From: Corythoichthys intestinalis
Taxonomy: Eukaryota; Chordata; Actinopteri; Syngnathiformes; Syngnathidae
Assembly (NCBI RefSeq): GCF_030265065.1
Contig: NC_080410.1
Location: forward strand, 49,768,398-49,832,397
DNA length: 64,000 bases
Direction: 5' to 3'
Shown: in pieces, positions 34,644-47,042 of the stretch
How the letters are laid out: each line of letters opens with the position of its first letter
How positions within the stretch are numbered: position 1 is the stretch's first letter
Notes under the pieces: model-generated
Told to the model about the DNA's origin: nothing
The model's database searches: none
Seen by the model: the letters and a program-made list of their open reading frames with translations, nothing else
Position numbers and translations under genes: made by a program

Positions 34644-36258
34644 CAGGGGCGGACTGGTAATCTGTGGGTTCTGGAGGATCACAGAACGGCCGGTGCCCTG
34701 GACGGCCGGCGGCCGCCATTCCTTATACATCACTGTTTTTATCCCCCCTAGCCTCTCATTATCTACAGTTCGCATCCAATCCGACAGGTGGCAGCAATGC
34801 GCCTGGCTGTTCATTGCCAGTCTGATAAAAGAACGAAGAAAACACAAAGTACCCTTCATTGGTTCTTTGTACTAAGCAAACTAGCGACGAGCGTTAATGC
34901 ACAATATGGATGGTGGTGGCAAAAATAAGAAAAAAAGGGTGGCACGGAGAACTTAGGTTAGGGAGAAAAAAATCAAAGAAACAGGAGAGCAAAGCATTTA
35001 AATGTCTTAAGTTTACAAATATTTTCACAAGCAGCAGTCTGGCTGCAACGGCCATGTCGGGTAACAGCAGCCTAGCCCCCGGCAATGGTGAGAGGGGTAG
35101 CGGGAGCCGCTCTGACGTGCAGCCGGTGCAAGGAGAGAGAAAAGAAGAGGGAGGGTGTAATGATAAGCTGGTGGAAGTTCCCCATACAAGCGCAGGGCAA
35201 GTAAAAAGGGATGAAGAGAGTCACTTGCTCGGTATACCGGAAATTGTTATCCACCAGGTAGCTACATTTTAAATGACAATTAAAGGGTTAGTGCCAGCTA
35301 GTCCATTTGCAATCGTGACAAGTTACAGTATGCTAGTCCTACTATCACTCTCCTAAAGAAAAATATTTTAGCTGTAAAACAACGTATGCACACGCAGCAG
35401 CAATATTAATTCATAAGAAATATAACAAAATATTAATAAAATGAATGGTTTTACTTTAAAGTTTAGTAAGTCAAATTGATATGATTTTTTTTTTTTTTTA
35501 ATCGTGTATATATCGTTTTGTTTTCTGGTTAATACTTTCCAATGAAGGTTATGTATCCAGGATTTGTCTTGAAATGTTTATTGTATTTTCATTGAAATTT
35601 ATTATTTGTATGGCAAGATTAATTATGGCAGGGGTCTTCAAACCGGTCCTCAAGGGCCGCTGTGGGGCCTGGTTTTTGTTTCAACCGATCGAGTACGGAC
35701 AGTTTAACCATTGAAGTTTCTGCTAAAACAATCAGCACCTGACTGCACTTGTAAAACACCAGATTGGTGCATAGGTGTTGTCTTGTTTTGTTGGAATGAA
35801 ATCCTGCGCCCGCTGCGGCCCTATGTGGAATAGTTTGGAGACCACTGAATTATGGCATGAACAATGAAATCATTTTATAGACAGAGATATATTAGAATAA
35901 ATTAGATACATAAAACTTGCTTTGAAAAATAAATTCTTTCATTTGTTTTTTCAGGTTGTTCATAGAGCTAGTACAGAAAATGAACCCAACTCCAGTTCAG
36001 CATTGCAGTACTTTGAGCGCCCCAAGTCAGACAGTCACAATCTAGACACATTTTCTTCATTTTCTCTCAAAGTGCACGAAATTGATGCATTTTACAATAA
36101 AATGAAAAAAAAAAAAAAAAAAAAGTCTTCCCGGGGGTGGGGGGGGGGGGGCATGCCCCCGGACCCCTAGGGGGTCCATGTTTCCCTTCGTATAGCGATT
36201 CTTGTGGGCTGGGCCGAGTCAAAGTCCAGGGCTGCTTTTTAGTCCCAGTCCGCCCCTG
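34644..36258 (+). mobile_element. hAT element with CAGGGGCGGACTGG ends
   Basis: Exact 8-base duplication TACACCAT (34636-34643 and 36259-36266). Perfect 14-base inverted ends caggggcggactgg. Two plus-strand frames remain: 34910-35272 (basic KKSKKQE start, later SHLLGIPEIV) and a part at about 35954-36100 (SALQYFERPKSDSHNL). They look like N-terminal pieces of a hAT transposase protein, without the catalytic core. It contains a smaller MITE. Confidence 0.8.
35629..35847. mobile_element. 219-bp hAT-type MITE
   Basis: Exact 8-base duplication AATTATGG (35621-35628 and 35848-35855). Ends caggggtcttcaaaccggtc and, inward from the right, cagtggtctccaaac. No coding. Inserted in the hAT at 34644-36258. 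Confidence 0.85.
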
Positions 36259-36667
36259 TACACCATGCTAGTAACGGGTTGGACCCCCTTATGCCTTCAG
36301 AACTTCAATTCTTCGTGGCATAGATTCAACAAGGTGCTGGAAGCATTCCTCAGAGAGTTTGGTCCATTTTGACATGATGGCATCACACAGATGGTGCAGA
36401 TTTTTCGGCTGCACATCCATGATGCCAATCTCCCGTTCCACCACATCCCAAAGATGCTCTATTGGATTGAGATCTGGTGACTGTGGAGGCCATTAGAGTA
36501 CAGTGAACTCATTGTCATGTTCAAGAAACCAGTCTGAGATGATTCCAGCTTTATGACATGGCGCATTATCCTGCTGAAAGTAGCCATCAGAAGTTGGGTA
36601 CATTGTGGTCAAAAGGGATGGACATGGTCAGCAACAATACTAAGGTAGGCTGTGGCGTTCCAACGAT

Positions 36668-37140
36668 GAATGAAGGAATGTTCTAGTCAACTAATGACAA
36701 AAAATTCACAGCTAAAGGCCAAACATTTGGATGTCTACCATTGCCAATGGCTTTGTGTTTATAACTAAACTCTTACTTAATAAGGTCTAAGCCAAAAGCT
36801 GGTTTATCTTGAATTTCTAGCCGTTTAAAGACAAAAAAAGTGAAAAACAAGGCTTTGTGAAATGCAACACAATCATTCAATTCACCCTGACTGAGTAACA
36901 AGGACGTAGCCATTAAGAAATGTCATACTGCATGAAGTACAGTACATTCAAAAGACATTTGGCAAGAACATATTTTTATTGTTTCAGGTCAAGTGTTTTT
37001 GAGGACAGACGTGACAAGTTATCTGTAGCATTCTTCCTTGTCATCCCAACTTTGCAAAAATTCCAAAAACTCTGGAAAAATTTTTCATGTTTAATAGTGC
37101 ATTATTTGTAACTCAAAACATTTGAGAGATCATTTTCCTT
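36668..37140. repeat. Segment duplicated at 54775-55135 and 56361-56500
   Basis: Matches those pieces closely (gaaggaatgttctagtcaac, tggatgtctaccattg, gcaacacaatcattcaattc). In the other copy a foldback Tc1 splits it at a TA; here gacaagttatctgtagca at about 37012 is uninterrupted. No gene recognised. Confidence 0.7.
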
Positions 37141-37184
37141 AGTTTGGATAAATTACATCCCTTATCTTTGAATGTGTCTTTCAT

Positions 37185-38125
37185 TAGGGGAATTCTAAAT
37201 CAGGCTGCTTTGGACAGCTATACTTTTTGGAAAAGTCGTCATCCATTGAATATGGTATGCCCGCCGCTGTCGTGCCAATGTAGTTGCCCCCGTCAAAAAT
37301 TGTATCCCTTGGGCGGAGCCACTGCGCTACACTGATTTGCCTGATTTCCGTGTTTTGGTAATGTAGTTATCTACGAGGTTTTAAAACATGGCCCATCCAT
37401 TAAAAAAAATAAAATAAAATAATTCTTTCGTATAACGTAACATACGTACTGAACGTATGACCTATAACGGTTATTACTGTAATTCAAGTCCAGTATGGAA
37501 TTTCTCCAGTTTAATAAACGTCGATGTCCAAAATATATTAGTGTGGTTCTTTTCTGGCTTCAATTCTTTCCGTCAACAACGCTCATACCTAATGTGTGTG
37601 TGCGCACTCCCGCAGCCAGGGGACACCATTTTTGACAGGGGTAACTACATTGGCAAGAGACCGGTGGTGGCTCTGTTGTACAATTAGCGTCTTTAGTGGG
37701 GCAAATTGAAACTCTGCTCACCATTTTGGTGGTGGTCTCTAGCATTTCATGGTCCACATTTTCAATCCTTGGTTCTTGCTCAGTAGTTTTTGTCGCTTTT
37801 GAAAGCTTAGGTTTAAAAAAAAAAAAAAAAAACGTATAGCCTATCCATCTTGCCTTTTCATTTGTCGGGTGTTTTTGGTTAATTATACAAATGACCTTCG
37901 ATGGTGCTAGCGACATAATCTGTTCGAAAAATAATTTTGACCCATTATAAAAATATTTTGTTTTATTTCTTTTTCAACTTCTGTAGACAATATTTTACCG
38001 GAAAATTCTTAATTTTAAAATCATATATTGCATAGGAAAGTCAATTAGGCTACATGCAATGCCACTTTTCGGCCACCAGGGGGGGCCTGCCCCCCACCCC
38101 CTGAAAATCCGCTTATGTCTGTATC
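37185..38125. repeat. Interspersed repeat related to 24621-25248
   Basis: Shares gggaattctaaatcaggctg, tccattgaatatggta, tgttgtacaattagcg, ccacattttcaatcc and cacttttcggccac with the gene 3 intron insertion. Includes an internal extra segment around 37300-37660. No transposase recognised. Confidence 0.5.
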
Positions 38126-38374
38126 GCTTTCATCCCTTTCACTAATTAACTTTCAGGAGGGTGGCAGGAACCACACTAAGTCACATGGTTGCTTACCGTC
38201 ATATGCTATTGTTTAGCTACAACTGGATTCATTACCTTATTACTATTCAAACTTCAGCCACAGGAAACAGAATTGTTGTTTAATCCATCTGCAGGAGACC
38301 AGGAGATTGACTTTTGATTTTACGACACTCTGCGGGTATGCCCTAGTCCTCATGGGAAACGCAGTCTTCCTTAA

Positions 38375-39876
38375 AGAGCATACGACATGAGGAAAAAAAG
38401 CATTATTATGTGAATTAGAATTATATTTTGAGACGATTTGCCTATATACTGTACAACAATTTAGTAAAGCGCAGATGACGAGAAATTAGCCTTTTGATCT
38501 GCCGGTTAGCCACGCCTACCATTATAGGGCTCTAGCATCACCAACAGGTGGATGACGTCAGTGGGAGACTGGGCTCATCGGTTTTACTATTCAGCCCATT
38601 GAGGGGGAATTATTCAGAACGAGGACAATGCAACAAAGAGAGACGCAAAATGTCATTGTTTCAGTCTCTCTACTCCAATATTTTTACAGGATATTCTTTT
38701 TATCCAATTATTTTTCCCCATTAGCTAAATAAATGGCTTGAGAAGGACCAGTCAGCACGTCGAGGGGGAACTATTCACAACAAGGAAAACGCGACGAAGA
38801 GAGCTGCAAAATGTCATTGTTTCTGTCTCTTTACTTCAATATTTTTACAGGATATTCTTTTAAGTATTTTCCCCAATTGCTAAATAAATGGCATGGTCAA
38901 GACAAATAACAGTCTTGTGCTAAATGGAATATGAAATAATAAAAATGCACTTATTCAGGACGACATGGCAAAATTACTCCATAATGGTCAAAACTGTCGA
39001 CTTCATCTTTACTGTCGCACTTCCCAAACGATATTTTATGACACCTAAATCGGACATATGTCATTTCCCTTCCCTGGCTTCGGAGAATGTAAACAAACCA
39101 AGAGGCGTGACAGCTAGCCGACATGCTAACCCGAACCGAGTGATGTTTCAAAGTCTTCGAAGCGGAAAATCACACATAACTAGCCCGGATTATTTGACAT
39201 GACGACTGGGTTGTCGATTGTCTTTGTGGATCGGCAAACCGCCCGGCGGAGAGCAATTTACAGTTCGTTCCCCGGAGGAGGGCGGCTGCAGTTGTTGTGC
39301 AGCTAACGTGCAGCTAATGTGCACGGGGAGAGCTTTTTGTATATGCCTACCAATGATCAAACGTAAGTAGTCCTTTATTTAAAGAAAGTTTGTAGTGCTT
39401 ACTTTGTAATCGCCGTATTCGTATTTGACATAATACAAAACAAGATGTTTACTCACTTCCTCGTAAGTCCAATGGTCCCACATTAGTAGGGCTTGGCCAA
39501 TATCCACGAACCTTTTGAAACTCCAAAAAGGCGCTCACGCCTCTCCCTCACAAAGCAAGATTTTTCTGCAGCCGTTTGGCTGGCGTGATGCGAAAAATAA
39601 ACCTATTAATCCGCAAAATCAGCTGAATCCTTAGTCCTCATACACAACAGTACGGCTGTTTAGTGAAGAGGACGCCTTCACCCGTACACGTCACAGCGCC
39701 CTCCTCCTCAATGCAAGACCGAAGCCAGAAGTCACTCATTTTTATTGCACGGGATTAAAAAAAATAAATAAATATAGCGATCGCTTCTACACACATCCAA
39801 GCGGTCCAAATCATTCAGGAGCATAAAATACCGCGTGTATTATGAAATAAACATGCTTTTTCATGTCACATGCACT
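38375..39876. mobile_element. TTAA-flanked long repeat, copy C
   Basis: The cleanest of three copies: 1502 bp with TTAA at 38371-38374 and 39877-39880. Ends agagcatacgacatgagg and, inward from the right, agtgcatgtgacatg. An internal stretch of about 165 bases is tandemly duplicated (gagggggaattattcagaac near 38598 and gagggggaactattcacaac near 38763). No protein domain recognised; TTAA and inverted ends suggest a piggyBac-type non-autonomous element. Confidence 0.75.
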
Positions 39877-39889
39877 TTAAGGCAAAACA

Positions 39890-40161
39890 CTACCGCTTTT
39901 GTCCACCGGCGTCGCTAAAATTGGACCAAAACTGAAAAGTTACCAAGTGCTTCTTTAAGGCTAGAACTTTTACATTCGTTTTACATAAATTTGTGAAATC
40001 TATTATAACTTGTGTTCCTTATCTTAAATTTCATCCTGCATAACCATGGTAGGCAAAAGCTTTCCCTACTTAAACTACATTTAGGATGAATTGAGTCTTC
40101 AACCAAATGGCATGACAATAATTGGCTTGTGCATTATAATAGCAAAAAGATCTATTACTAC
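39890..40161. other. 3' flank of TIMP gene 4, left part
   Basis: Matches 23690-23930 beyond gene 3 (caccggcgtcgctaaa, agttaccaagtg, tttgtgaaatct). No gene. Confidence 0.6.
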
Positions 40162-41817
40162 TAAAGATGTCCCGATCACGTCATTTTCAAAGTATCGGAA
40201 TCGGCAAAAAAATATTGGACATGCCTTTTTTAAATATATATTTTTTATTTTTTTTTATTTTAGGGCTGTCAAAATTATCGCGTTAACGGGTGTTAATTGA
40301 TTTTTTTAATTAATCACGTTAAAATATTTGACGCAATTAACGCAGATGCCCCGCTCAGAGAGTTTGAAATAACAGTAGACATTGAAACGCTCACTTGTTG
40401 TGTTTTATGGAGTTTTGCCGCCCTCTGCTGGCGCTTGGGTGCGACTGATTTTATAGACATCCATGAGCATTGAGTAAGTAATTATTGACATCAACAATGG
40501 CGGGCTACTAGTTTATTTTTTGATTGAAAATTTTACAAATTTTATTAAAACGAAAACATTAAGAGGGGTTTTAATATAAAATTTCTCTAACTTTTACAAC
40601 ATTTTTCTATTAAGAACTACAAGTCTTTCTATCCATGGATCGCTTTAACAGAATGTTAATAATGTTAATGCCATCTTGTTGATTTATTTTTATAATAAAC
40701 AAATAGTCCCTATGTACCGTATGTTGAATGTATATATCCATCTTGTGTCTTATCTTTCCATTCCAACAATAATTTACAGAAAAATATGGCATATTTTATA
40801 GATGGTTTGAATTGCGATTAATTGCAATTAATTACGATTAATTAATTTTTAAGCTGTAATTAACTCGATTAAAAATTTTAATCGTTTGACAGCCCTAATT
40901 TTTTTTTATTAAATCGTTTTTTTTTTTATTGTATTTAACGTTACGGACAAAATGTCTTACACTCATCCAGAGTCTATAGTTTTGGCTTAAAGTAGGGCTA
41001 TCAAATTTATCGCAGTAATGGCGGTAATTTTTTTTTTATTTTTTATTGATCACATTAAAATATTTAAAACGACGCATGCGCTGCTCGACCCACTCACGCA
41101 TTGTCGCGTTCAATCTATAATGGCACCGTTTTACCTATATATAGAGCTACAAGGCAGCGTAAAATGAGTAAATTTTGGCAATCCTTGGAGCCTTTTTTTT
41201 AATTGGCTAAAGCCTTACTATCCCTCTCTCAACAATTAGAAATATTGTGGGAAGCAATGTGGGGAAGAAAGGTAGTAGTTGATCTTTTTCTTAACACCCT
41301 ATGTGATTTCCCAACGCAGAGAAGATATATCAATCGGTGCCCCTACGCACAGTCATGGTTGCACTTCCCATCAAGCATTTGGGCAGAACAGTTAAATGGC
41401 TACACTATCATTTACTGAAAGCTCAACAAATACACTAGATGGCAATATGTAGTCACAATATACAAAGTCACATTTATCCCTTAAGAATTACAAGTCTTTC
41501 TATCCGTAGATCCCTCTCACAGAAAGAATGTTAATAATGTAAATGCCATCTTGAGGATTTATTGTCATAATAAACAAATACAGTACTTATGTACTGTATG
41601 TTGAATGTATATATTCGTCCGAGTTTTATTCATTTTTTTTCTGAATGCATTGCCAAAATGTATATGATCATGGAAAAATTATCGGGAAAGATTGGAATTG
41701 AATCGGAAGCAAAAAAAAAGCAATCGGATCGGGAAATATCGGGATCGGCAGATACTCAAAGTAAAACGATCGGGATCGGATCGGAAGCAAAAAAAAAACA
41801 TGATTGGAACAACCCTA
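40162..41817. mobile_element. hAT MITE, TCCCGATC family, copy 2, with a nested MITE
   Basis: Left end taaagatgtcccgatc; right end, inward, tagggttgttccaatcatg. Flanks ATTACTAC and TTTACTAC are a near-match duplication. It contains a younger GGGCTGTC-family element at 40261-40897 as well as the older internal block that all copies of the family share. Confidence 0.75.
40261..40897. mobile_element. hAT-like MITE, GGGCTGTC family, copy 2
   Basis: Ends tagggctgtcaaaattatcg and, inward from the right, tagggctgtcaaacgatt. Internal ctttctatccatggatcgct marks the TTAA-palindrome piece. Confidence 0.75.
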
Positions 41818-42600
41818 ATTTACTACCCTAACTTTCAGACTATAGGCCACTACTTTTTTCCCTCATTTTGAATCCTGTAGTTTATAGTACAGTGCGGCTT
41901 CTTTGTTGATTTGGATTAACAGGTAACACTTTATTTGACAGCAGCGTCATAAGACTGCCAGAAGACTGTCATAATTATGACATGACATCATCATGGGCAT
42001 TAATGAAAGGTCACTAACTACATTTATGTCCAGCTCGGATCTTCTACATCCATTCAAAAGGGACATAATTTTCCGGATGACACAAAATGGCATCTGTCTT
42101 AAACATTCATTAATCCTAATGGCAGTCTCATGTCCTAATTATGGTTTTATGAGTCTTATGGCGCCACTGTCAAATATTGTTACCAAATACCATAACTAGC
42201 AATTAAACTAGAACAGTAACTGAAGAAATAATCAGCATAGAACATACATTTTGATTGTTATTTACATCTATAGTGATGCAATGCATGCCAGGAGGCATGT
42301 TGGACAACAACAGTGTTGACAGCAGGTGGCAGCAGAGGTTGAGTGTCTCCCCTAAGAGAACAGTGATGGCCAAATAAAGCTTTGCAGCCAATTGGTTCAA
42401 AGCTTCATAGTGGGTCATTTGGTCTTATGACAGTCTTACAATGCCGCCGTCAAATAAAGTGTTACTGATTAATAGCTTTTTGTGTAAAAATCCCATGATA
42501 CAGTGAGGACAGCTGCGGCTTATAGTCCACTGTGGCTTATCAACAAATGCCTTTTTTGTGTCAAATTTGATCGGTGGCGGCATGTAATCATGTGCAAATT
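41818..42600. repeat. Truncated copy of the TATAAG-end MITE
   Basis: Matches 22640-23470 (ggactataagccgc-type left end, tgtccagctcggatctt, ggcatgttggacaacaacag, gcggcttatagtcc). The right end is lost. Confidence 0.55.
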
Positions 42601-42838
42601 AGGATCATTTATATGCAAATAGCAATAACTTAAAATTCCTCAGCAGGGAAGAAAAAAAAAAAAAATCACACCAAACAAACAATTTTTGGAATGTCTTTAA
42701 TGTTTAACCGATTGGCCCAACATTTACACGGAAGCGTGTACGTTTTTGAATTGGCTAAACTGTCACCGTAGAAGATAAAGATGACACATTGCTGCCCCCC
42801 AATGTTGTTTTGGGTCAGTACTTGAATTACGTGACAAG

Positions 42839-45800
42839 TCATGGATACCCCGGTTGCCACGCACAAGAACCGTCAATTTGCTTGACGCAAGCGTAATTTC
42901 GGGTCTGGTTGTAGCTGGACGTCGGAGTTATAAAGTCTGTCCACCAGCATTGTGAGGAGCCAAAGCCGCACGGGAGGGAGTAGCAGGGTGTGATCTAAAG
43001 GTAAACCAAGGGCAAAAATTAAAAACATGGTCGGAAAAACACCAGAAAGCTAGAAACTCAATTTCACCATTGGGTTAGGGTTAACGACCGTACCTTGCAA
43101 TCACAGCCTCTTCCATAATGCTGTAGCAGGTTCTTTTGCGTTTTGCTCAAGGTCTCCCACGACTGGGAGAATTCGCACAAGTTGATGTGCAGCGTGCCAT
43201 CCAGAGGCGGTCTCGCTGGAAAGACAAGAGAGCAAGAAAATGGGATTAGGGCATAGTGTTTTTGGCTGCCCTTTTAACTTTCACCCGTCTTATGGACGAT
43301 AATACTTATAAGTCTTGGTCATCTCAAAATGCGTGTCTCAGTCTAGTTTTTGTTGATTAAATTAGCCTCAAGTTTTCATCCAGTTTTAGTTGACGTATAC
43401 AAAAAATGTTAGTCTCTAAATATCCATCTATTTCGAATGAAAATTGACAAGCACCATAGACTTCATAATATATTGACGGGACATGGAGCGCTGACACTGT
43501 GCCACGCCTTCCCCACACCTAGCATCAATAGGATTTATTCTCAAACACGCACGCAGCGATCCAACATGGATTTAGATTGGAAAAAGTACGAAATCTGTAC
43601 TGCATACAAACAGGAAAGATTGTCTCAGGAGTGATTTGTTCGAGGATTCACGGTAATTCTTATATTTTTCATACCATGCATGCATTTTGAAATGTTGAGA
43701 GAAAAGAAAAATTTTTTTTTTTTTTTAAAAATCAATGGTAGAAATTGGTCGCTACGGGATTAGCATTATACTTGCACCTGCACCTTTTTTTGCTTTCAAC
43801 CAAGAATCGAGACTTGCGTCCATATTTATAAAGAATTTGGGGATTTAAACATTTATTCACAAGAATTTAACGGAAAAAGCTCTTTACGTATGGCGGCCGC
43901 CACATTGAATGACAGACTAGCCTCATAGTTCGCAATATCTACATAAATAAATGCAACCTGCAGCTTTTTTTTGCTTTTAACCAAGAATCGAGACTATAGA
44001 TCTGAACGTAAAACAAATTCAGGGATTTAAGCATTTATTCACAAGAATTTAACGAAAAAAAGCTGTTTACATATGGCGGCCGCCAATTTCCTTACTGACT
44101 AGCCTCAGAGTTCTCAATATTTACGTAAAATAAATGCTACCTGCACGTTTTTTTTGCTTTTAAATTTACATTAAAAAAATCTGCACATTTTTATTTTTTT
44201 TTTTGCTTTTAACCAAGAATCGAAAAAGGTGTCGATAAAAAAAAGCTAAGGGAAGCTTGAGTCTGCTCGTTTTTCCCCCCCATCTTTCAGCCGTCGACAC
44301 AAGCCATCTCTAACTGAACATTTGTATGTTCTTCCACATTTTACCAGTAAATTAGGCACCAGGGACATCATTTTCGGACAGAATTGGTAGGTTTAGCTCT
44401 GTAAACATCTCCGCCGTACATTATTCCCATTCATTTCCTATTGGGGACAAACAAGAGCTTGTCCCTCCCTTAGCTAACAGCAGAGCCACAGAAGCTAACG
44501 TCATGAATATTAATGAGCGGAAGTGACAAGTAGTGTGCGGTACCCCATTGTAAATACTAGAGATGTGTTCGGGTCCGATCACGTCATTTTCAAAGTATCG
44601 GAATCGGCAAAAAAATATCGGACATTCCTTTTTTTAATATATTTATATTTTAATTAAATCGTTTTCTAATTGTATTTAACGTTACCGACATAATGTGTTA
44701 CACTCTTCCAGAGTCTAAGCTTAAGGTAGGGTTATCAAATTTATTGCGTTAACGGCGAGAATATTTTTTACATTTATCACGTTAAAAAATTTAACGCAAT
44801 TAACACATGCGCTGCACGACCCACTCACGCATTGTCGCGTTCAATCTATAATGGCGCAGTTTTACCCATGCAGTATATAGAGCTAAAATGCAGCGTAAAA
44901 TGAGTAGAGATAATTTTGGCAGCCTTTGGAGATTTTTTTAAAATAGCTAAAGCCTTACAATCCCTCTCCCAAAGATTACAATACTCGTGGGAAGCAATGT
45001 GGGGAAGAAACGTAGTAGTTGATCTTTTTCTCAACACCCTTTGTTATTTCCCAACGCAGAGAAGATATATCAATTGGTACCACGACAGTCACTTCCCATC
45101 ATGCATTTGGGCCGAAGTTAAATGGCTACAATATCATTTACTGAAAGCTCAACAAATACACTAGATGGCAATATTTAGTCACAATATACAAAGTCACATG
45201 TCTTTCTATCCGTGGATCCCTCTCACAGAATGTTAATAATGTAAATGCCATCTTGAGGATTTATTGTCATAATAAACAAATACAGTACTTATGTACTGAA
45301 TGTTGAATGTATATATTCGTCAGTTTTATTTCATTTTTTTCTTAATGCATTGCCAAAATGTATATGATCGGGAAAAATTATCGGGAATGATTGGGATTGA
45401 ATCCAGAGCAGAAAAAAAAAAAAAAAAAAAAGCAATCGGATCGGGAGCAAAAAAACATGATCGGAACAACCCTAGTAAATACATTAGCATTTAAGCTAGC
45501 GGACTTTTGTCAAGCACATTAGGCTAATTTAATCGACTAAATGTACAAATTCATCAGACTAGATGGACGTTTGAACACCAATCGTTTTGTGTCGAGGGTT
45601 TAATTGTTAAAATGCGTGTCGTTTTGAACAGACGTGTACATGTGCGTGTTACAGCTTTACAAAATGTCAAAATCGAAGTAAAAAGATTCAAAAAGCACAA
45701 TTGTTTGCCATCTGTGAAGCTGAACAATATGTTAATAAAGAAATGTTTTTTAAAAAATTACACATACACATATATATATATATATATATTGTGAGGTACA

Positions 45801-46740
45801 ATTAGGTACAGTTTGTGCGACAAAAACCAAAAAAAAGTGGAGACAAAATGGTAGACGAGACTCGTGCGTCACAAAGTAGAGTACATCGTAACCTGTACTG
45901 CAAAAAGAAAATGAAAGGCAACAGGAGTAAATACTTGAAAATGTGTATACTCATGATTAGATATTCCTTGTCCTCGATGAGATTGACACCACAAAATAAA
46001 GCACTGGATACAGTGGAGATGGCATGAATGTGGGTTCTAGGACCTTTAAAGATCTGGGAAAACAAACAAGATCAGTTCGGCTTGAATTTTCAAACATGCA
46101 AATACATACTTTCATAAAACTTTTACCTTGGTCACTTTGATTTCATACTTGACAGGTTGGTTGAATTCATCACCTATCAGGTTGTTGTCAACTTCCTTAT
46201 TGAGAACCTTTGCAGTGATGACTAAAAATACAGGAAAGTTTTTTTCACATGCACATCTTTGAAGTTTAATTAAATACTACAAAGTACTAATTAGTCATGA
46301 GCAACACCTGTCACTCCCTACTTATACATTTCAGTTTGCCAGATTTTATTTTAAAAGTCAAGATTACAATTAAGTCCTTTAAACATCATTTTGTCACGTA
46401 GCAAAGTGGACATCAAGATGAAATGGCAAAATCTGAGTTCCTCCACATCTTCTAATCAACATGGCTGCTTCACACAAAAACATCTCAGGAATAGAAAAAT
46501 TTGATGACACATTTGAAAAGTCACAAAACGCTAAAGCATTTGCTATTGTGTGCATCTTCTGGACTCACTGAGAAGGAGGGAATTGGTTCGATTACAACTT
46601 AAAAGGTTCAACATACCAACAGCCGATTGGCAAAATGCCTCCTGCGGGTGCAACGGAAAACATAAGCAAGCTTGTGCTCCTTGCCCCCAAAAGCACAGAA
46701 GCATCAGGGGCAGAACCAGGTTCTTCAACAGCCAACTCAT
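42839..46740 (-). CDS. TIMP gene 4: metalloproteinase inhibitor, five exons
   Basis: Coding exons on the minus strand: 46617-46740, 46127-46221, 45951-46053, 43094-43215 and 42839-42994, giving 199 codons. Signal peptide and mature start CLCFPLHPQEAFC are the same as in gene 3, and exon 2 differs only at scattered bases. Exon 3 gives FKGPRTHIHAIST and LFCGV; exon 4 INLCEFSQSWETLSK and GCDCK; exon 5 ITPCYSLPCGFGSSQCWW and GSCVWQPGYP, then a stop. It lacks the last eight residues of gene 3 (SFVTKFKY), because TCA became TGA and the reading beyond it has drifted. All 12 cysteines remain, so the fold should be intact. It looks functional and is the recent tandem sister of gene 3. Confidence 0.92.
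43780..44230. repeat. Intronic tandem repeat, about 175-bp unit, gene 4
   Basis: Two full units and part of a third, marked by aaccaagaatcgagact, ttcacaagaatttaacg and atggcggccgc. The same family is expanded in the intron of gene 5. Confidence 0.75.
44558..45474. mobile_element. hAT MITE, TCCCGATC family, copy 3, gene 4 intron 3
   Basis: Exact 8-base duplication GTAAATAC (44550-44557 and 45475-45482). Left end tagagatgtgttcgg, right end, inward, tagggttgttccgatcatg. Gene 3 has the single target aattgtaaatacattagc at about 26263. Confidence 0.85.
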
Positions 46741-46838
46741 TGTTAATTGTGCAGCGTGACAAAGGCCAGAATGCAAGGCGTAGGTGAGCTATGTACTGCT
46801 TTGCCGACTGCGCTTGGTTAATTGATGTCACAAGGGCC

Positions 46839-46873
46839 TTTTTATAAATTAGCTGCACAGTCAGCCCGCCCCC
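46839..46873 (-). promoter_or_regulatory. Core promoter of TIMP gene 4: TATA and GC boxes
   Basis: TATAAAAAGG on the minus strand about 100 bases before the start codon, with the gggggcggg GC box and gtgacatc motif in the same order as at gene 3. Confidence 0.65.
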
Positions 46874-47042
46874 AAGTGACATCAGTATTAACTCTTTTCA
46901 CCTTGCATGTGGCCTAGGATCAGATTGGACTACCTCCGTGAAGTTGGCCCCCCATCAGACGCAAATTTATAGAAAAATGATGTCAATCGTTTGTGCTGTA
47001 AAGTTTTGTTTGTGCTGCTATCGTTTTTAAGAAATTTATAAT

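Larger units (their letters stand above)
34611..36668 (-). mobile_element. Tc1/mariner-like element F remnant with nested hATs
   Basis: Left end cactcaccggccactttatt, a well-known fish Tc1-like terminus. After a hAT insertion the minus-strand transposase relic continues at about 36270-36668 (the complement of gaagcattcctcagagag, ctctattggattgagatctg and gcgcattatcctgctgaaag). Right end and the N-terminal half are missing. Confidence 0.7.
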
